Assembly (NCBI GenBank): GCA_011389605.1
Contig: JAABTZ010000073.1
Coordinates: 1 to 9,972 of the forward strand
Reading direction: 5' to 3'
DNA: 9,972 nt
From: Desulfobacteraceae bacterium
GTDB lineage: Bacteria > Desulfobacterota > Desulfobacteria > Desulfobacterales > Desulfosalsimonadaceae
A model generated the notes under the pieces. That model searched no databases and had not been told where the DNA came from. It saw nothing but the letters and a program-made list of their open reading frames with translations. Shown here piece after piece: positions 7,408-9,972 of the stretch. The first letter of the stretch is position 1. Each line of letters begins with the position of its first letter. Position numbers and translations under genes: made by a program.

Positions 7408-7427
7408 AACAATCGGCAAGGGACCTT

Positions 7428-8141
7428 ATGCTGGAAGTCAAAAACCTGCATGTCTCATACGGCAACGTGCAAGTCCTCCACGGCATTGAGCTTTGCGTGA
7501 AACAGGGGGAAATCGTCACGCTGCTGGGAGCCAACGGAGCAGGCAAATCAACCACTTTAAATACCATCTGCGGACTGGTGCGTCCCACTGCCGGGCAAAT
7601 CCTTTTTGACGGCGAACCCATCCACAAACTGCCGGCATTTAAAATCGTGTCCAGAAAAATCACCCAGGCCCCCGAGGGCCGCCGGATATTCGGCACTCTC
7701 ACGGTTCAGGAAAACCTGGATCTCGGGGCGTTTATCTCCAAAAACCAGCAGCGGGTCAAAAAAAGCTTGGAGTGGATTCTTGAACTGTTTCCGCGGCTTG
7801 CCGAACGCCGGGACCAGCTGGCCGGAACCCTTTCGGGCGGTGAGCAGCAGATGCTGGCGATCGGCCGGGCCCTGATGTCCAACCCCAGACTGCTTTTGCT
7901 CGACGAGCCCAGCCTCGGGCTGGCACCGGTGCTGGTGCGCCAGATCTTTCAAACCATCCGCCAGATCAACGAAGCCGGCGTCACTGTGGTGTTGGTGGAG
8001 CAGAATGCCCGGGTTGCCCTGAAACTGGCTACAAGGGGCTATGTCATGGAAGTGGGTCACATTGTCATGGACGATTCCGCCGCAGCCCTGCTGGAAAATC
8101 CCGATGTGGTGCAGGCCTACCTGGGCGCCGGGGACCTGTGA
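7428..8141 (+). CDS. livF: Branched-chain amino acid ABC transporter ATP-binding protein LivF
   Basis: Second ATPase subunit, 237 aa, typical LivF length. Walker A GANGAGKST (34-42), Q-loop in ITQAPEGRRIF (78-88), ABC signature LSGGEQ (135-140), Walker B LLLLDEPSLGLAP (155-167). The switch position reads LVEQNA, with Gln192 where most ABC ATPases have His; this is the usual LivF sequence and not a defect. The C-terminal ENPDVVQAYLG ending is also standard. The ATG follows AAGGGA (7418-7423) and lies 20 bp after livG. It closes the liv operon. Its stop is only 9 bp from the stop of the convergent gene, and no hairpin terminator fits between them. Confidence 0.94.
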   Translation: MLEVKNLHVSYGNVQVLHGIELCVKQGEIVTLLGANGAGKSTTLNTICGLVRPTAGQILFDGEPIHKLPAFKIVSRKITQAPEGRRIFGTLTVQENLDLGAFISKNQQRVKKSLEWILELFPRLAERRDQLAGTLSGGEQQMLAIGRALMSNPRLLLLDEPSLGLAPVLVRQIFQTIRQINEAGVTVVLVEQNARVALKLATRGYVMEVGHIVMDDSAAALLENPDVVQAYLGAGDL

Positions 8142-8150
8142 TGCATCGGC

Positions 8151-8540
8151 TCACCGGGCCGTCTTGATGGCTGCAGCCGCAACAACCCCCCAGATCCAGT
8201 TGAAAAACAGCACAAACACCGGCGTCAGTGTTCCAAGCGCCATGCCACCCATGCCTTTTCCCGCATCCGGAAAAATCACCAGCAGTTGAACAATGGTGGG
8301 CAGCAGGCTCAAAAGACTGCCTTTTAGCAGGAGGTTGGACCGAAACAGGGGGAAAATAAACACCAAACCCCAGATCCCGCCCCAGACAATGCGACCGTAA
8401 AGCCACTGGGCACTCAGTGCCGGGGCGATGGCCACCCCGGCGGATTTTGTGATTCCGATATCCCCGAAAAACCATACCACCAGGCTGTTTGCCACAGCCC
8501 CGATGCAGCCTGCGGTAAAATATATAAACAGATTTTTCAT
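8151..8540 (-). CDS. Small four-helix membrane protein of unknown function
   Basis: A 129-aa protein with four predicted membrane segments: about residues 3-26, 51-66, 72-90 and 99-122. The start MKNLFIYFTAGCIGAVANSLVVW is preceded by a purine-rich ribosome site (GGGGAAG about 7 bp before the ATG). The region between helices 1 and 2 is polar and short (GDIGITKSAG). A YGRIVWGGIWGLVF segment begins helix 2. I do not recognise a named family and assign no function. It lies 43 bp downstream of the patatin-like gene on the same strand, so the two are probably co-transcribed. A longer frame extends upstream to 8744 but overlaps the patatin gene and lacks a good start, so the ATG at 8540 is preferred. 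It converges with livF across 9 bp. Confidence 0.8.
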   Translation of the reverse strand: MKNLFIYFTAGCIGAVANSLVVWFFGDIGITKSAGVAIAPALSAQWLYGRIVWGGIWGLVFIFPLFRSNLLLKGSLLSLLPTIVQLLVIFPDAGKGMGGMALGTLTPVFVLFFNWIWGVVAAAAIKTAR

Positions 8541-8583
8541 TTTTGCTTCCCCATTGTCTGTAGCGATTTTAAATTGATGGAAC

Positions 8584-9681
8584 TTAACGCCTGTACAAAT
8601 CCGAAATGGGACGCAGGCGTGTCCGAATATTGCCGGTTTCCACGGCTTCCACGAAATCTTCGGCAAGATCAGATCCCCGGTCAACAACCTGCCTCCAGCA
8701 GTCCATTCGCTGAGCGTCTCTGCCGGCAAATGTATAAAAATCATGCCGGTCTGAAATTTTACCGTTCGGAAGACTGGCGGTAAATTCAGCAGACGGTGTG
8801 ATCATCAGCACATTTTCCATCACTGAAAAATCAGGCCTGCGCCAGAAAATCTGCTTGTCAAGCCAGCCGGGCACCAGTTTTTCAGCGTAATGGGGGAACA
8901 AAACAATACCTCCGTTGTTCTGCTTAAAATCAATGTTGAGATGATAGTCGATAATGCCGCCGTCGCGATACATTCCAGGCGGTGCGCCCGCAATGTTTTC
9001 AATGCCTGACATCAGCATGGGAATGGAGCCCGATGCCATCAAAGCCTGCTTGAGATTTTCTTTGTTAAGCGGCACATGCCTTATGGGAAAGCCGTCCATG
9101 CGGAAAAAGGAAGGACGCTGGCGCGGATCATAAAACAGGGTTCGCTCGAAAAACATTCCAAGGCCGCGCCTGGAAACCGCATTGGCAATTGCCGCCAGCC
9201 CCAGGCCGGGCAGAAGGCTAAGCTTCCGGTCGCTTCCGGTCAGGCCCCGGCACCGAACCGCCAGGATATTGAGCCGAAAAAAAGGATGGGACAGAATCTG
9301 CCCCAACCCGTTTTCGCCCAGAAGTTCATCAAGAATTCGTTCAAGCTCCCGGTCTATGATTTCCGGTGGAGGTTTGTCAGGATAGGCCTGCTGAAGATAA
9401 GCTGCTTCAAACCTGTCAATGGCATAAAGGCTGTCATCCTGGCAGGCCGCGGCAAAACGCCAGGCCCCAATGGATGAGCCGATGAAAAACAAAGGAGATT
9501 TGCGGGGTAAAAGCCATTTTCCGAGTATGGCACGGTCAAGCCGGTTTAAAATCAGCCATTTGGGACCGCCGGCCGCCCCTGCCATAACCTTCACATCCCC
9601 GGGCTGCAGCCCGGATTCTTTAATTTTTGCATATGCTTTTTCCCCGGCCCAGAAAGTCAGCGGCTCTAAATTTCGCATCAT
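8584..9681 (-). CDS. Patatin-like phospholipase family protein
   Basis: Predicted serine lipid acyl hydrolase, 365 aa. The patatin catalytic pattern is present in order: glycine-rich oxyanion segment GAAGGPKW (35-42), nucleophile elbow GSSIG (68-72, Ser70), ASGSIP (217-221) and the catalytic Asp in YRDGGIIDYH (Asp240). There is no signal peptide and no clear membrane segment, so it is probably cytoplasmic or peripherally attached to the membrane. Substrate is not predictable; phospholipids or other acyl esters are usual for the family. I chose ATG at 9681, with GGAAAG about 10 bp upstream; an adjacent ATG at 9678 and a TTG at 9699 are alternatives. Downstream, 43 bp away, is a small membrane protein gene that may be its partner. 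The 125-bp repeat copy B starts 48 bp upstream of the start codon, so the promoter lies in or near the repeat. Confidence 0.88.
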   Translation of the reverse strand: MMRNLEPLTFWAGEKAYAKIKESGLQPGDVKVMAGAAGGPKWLILNRLDRAILGKWLLPRKSPLFFIGSSIGAWRFAAACQDDSLYAIDRFEAAYLQQAYPDKPPPEIIDRELERILDELLGENGLGQILSHPFFRLNILAVRCRGLTGSDRKLSLLPGLGLAAIANAVSRRGLGMFFERTLFYDPRQRPSFFRMDGFPIRHVPLNKENLKQALMASGSIPMLMSGIENIAGAPPGMYRDGGIIDYHLNIDFKQNNGGIVLFPHYAEKLVPGWLDKQIFWRRPDFSVMENVLMITPSAEFTASLPNGKISDRHDFYTFAGRDAQRMDCWRQVVDRGSDLAEDFVEAVETGNIRTRLRPISDLYRR

Positions 9682-9729
9682 CTTTTCACTTCTTTCCAAA
9701 CTCTACAAACCCGTGAAATCTCTCTTTTA

Positions 9730-9854
9730 GAGGACTTTGTAAAAAGTTCAAGATCAAGGCTTGCGCAATTTCAAAGAATGCAGAGTACTTAGCCGTACGT
9801 AAAATTCTAAAAAATTGCGCGTAACGCAGATATTGGACTTTTTACGGTGCCATC
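9730..9854. repeat. 125-bp dispersed palindromic repeat, copy B
   Basis: Aligns gap-free with 3433-3557 in the same orientation, 111 of 125 bases identical. Long identical blocks include the CTTTGTAAAAAGTTCAAGAT start and the CGTAACGCAGATATTGGACT block near the end. Both arms remain complementary; the outermost bases are less well paired than in copy A. It starts 11 bp beyond the stop of the minus-strand GGDEF fragment and could act as its terminator. Confidence 0.8.
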
Positions 9855-9865
9855 AGTATAGGTTC

Positions 9866-9972
9866 TCACGATTTTTCATACGCGGTGCACACCAGATTTC
9901 CCCCTTGTTTCTTTGCCTCATACAAAGCAAGGCCGGCTATCCGCATCAGCTCGTTTAAATCCGTGTAGGCAT
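9866..9972 (-). CDS. C-terminal fragment of a GGDEF-domain protein (probable diguanylate cyclase), cut by window edge
   Basis: Reading the minus strand from the window edge gives 34 residues, AYTDLNELMRIAGLALYEAK then KQGGNLVCTAYEKS, followed by a TGA stop (9866-9868). The pattern D-L-x-E-L-(M/L)-x-x-A-(x)2-A-L-Y-x-A-K-x-x-G-x-N is the characteristic end of GGDEF domains, which make cyclic di-GMP from GTP. The GGDEF active-site loop and any sensor domains lie outside the window, so enzymatic activity cannot be judged. No start is visible. The gene reads towards the patatin-like gene, with the 125-bp repeat between them. Confidence 0.75.
   Translation of the reverse strand, partial: AYTDLNELMRIAGLALYEAKKQGGNLVCTAYEKS

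Noticed and set aside
7557..8060. Antisense 167-codon frame opposite livF
   Set aside because: It shadows the conserved LivF ATPase motifs and has no independent start signal or domain.
7428..8141. Defective ATPase because the switch histidine is Gln192
   Set aside because: VEQNA at this position is the normal sequence in the LivF family.

Overview
The window reads as chromosomal DNA of an anaerobic, probably sulfate-reducing, Desulfobacterota-type bacterium. This is inferred from gene content and not proven: an operon resembling the anaerobe-specific orange-protein (ORP) cluster of Desulfovibrio, with a NifX/NifB-C-type cofactor protein and two MinD-family ATPases carrying inserted 2x[4Fe-4S] ferredoxin modules. 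It sits next to a complete branched-chain amino acid ABC importer, and a family of short palindromic repeats occurs in the intergenic DNA.

Layout. (1) 9-2096, plus strand: three tightly packed genes, a small FeMo-cofactor-type protein and two Fe-S MinD-like ATPases, closed by a strong intrinsic terminator at 2124-2171. (2) 2238-3134, plus strand: a DMT/EamA-family permease with a TTG start. (3) 3135-3625: about 490 bp without a credible gene. It holds a 101-bp inverted-repeat element (3236-3336), an AT-rich stretch, and copy A of a 125-bp imperfect palindrome (3433-3557). (4) 3626-8141, plus strand: livJ-livH-livM-livG-livF, complete and translationally coupled. (5) 8151-9681, minus strand: a two-gene unit of a patatin-like lipid acyl hydrolase followed by a 129-aa four-helix membrane protein, convergent with livF across only 9 bp. 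(6) 9730-9854: copy B of the 125-bp palindrome. (7) 9866-9972, minus strand: the last 34 codons of a probable GGDEF (diguanylate cyclase) protein running off the window.

How the genes work together. The first operon looks like metal-sulfur cofactor handling: the MinD-type ATPases probably act as a pair that hydrolyses ATP and moves an Fe-S or Mo-containing cluster on or off the small carrier. The liv genes make a full importer: periplasmic binding protein, two permeases and two ATPases. The patatin/membrane-protein pair suggests lipid or membrane work with unknown substrate.

No CRISPR array, tRNA, rRNA, phage gene or recognisable transposase is visible. The least ordinary signal is the two palindromic repeat families. 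The 125-bp copies, about 6.3 kb apart in the same orientation, keep their internal pairing through a compensatory base-pair change, which points to selection or propagation as a folded structure. I did not find a convincing undescribed multi-gene system.
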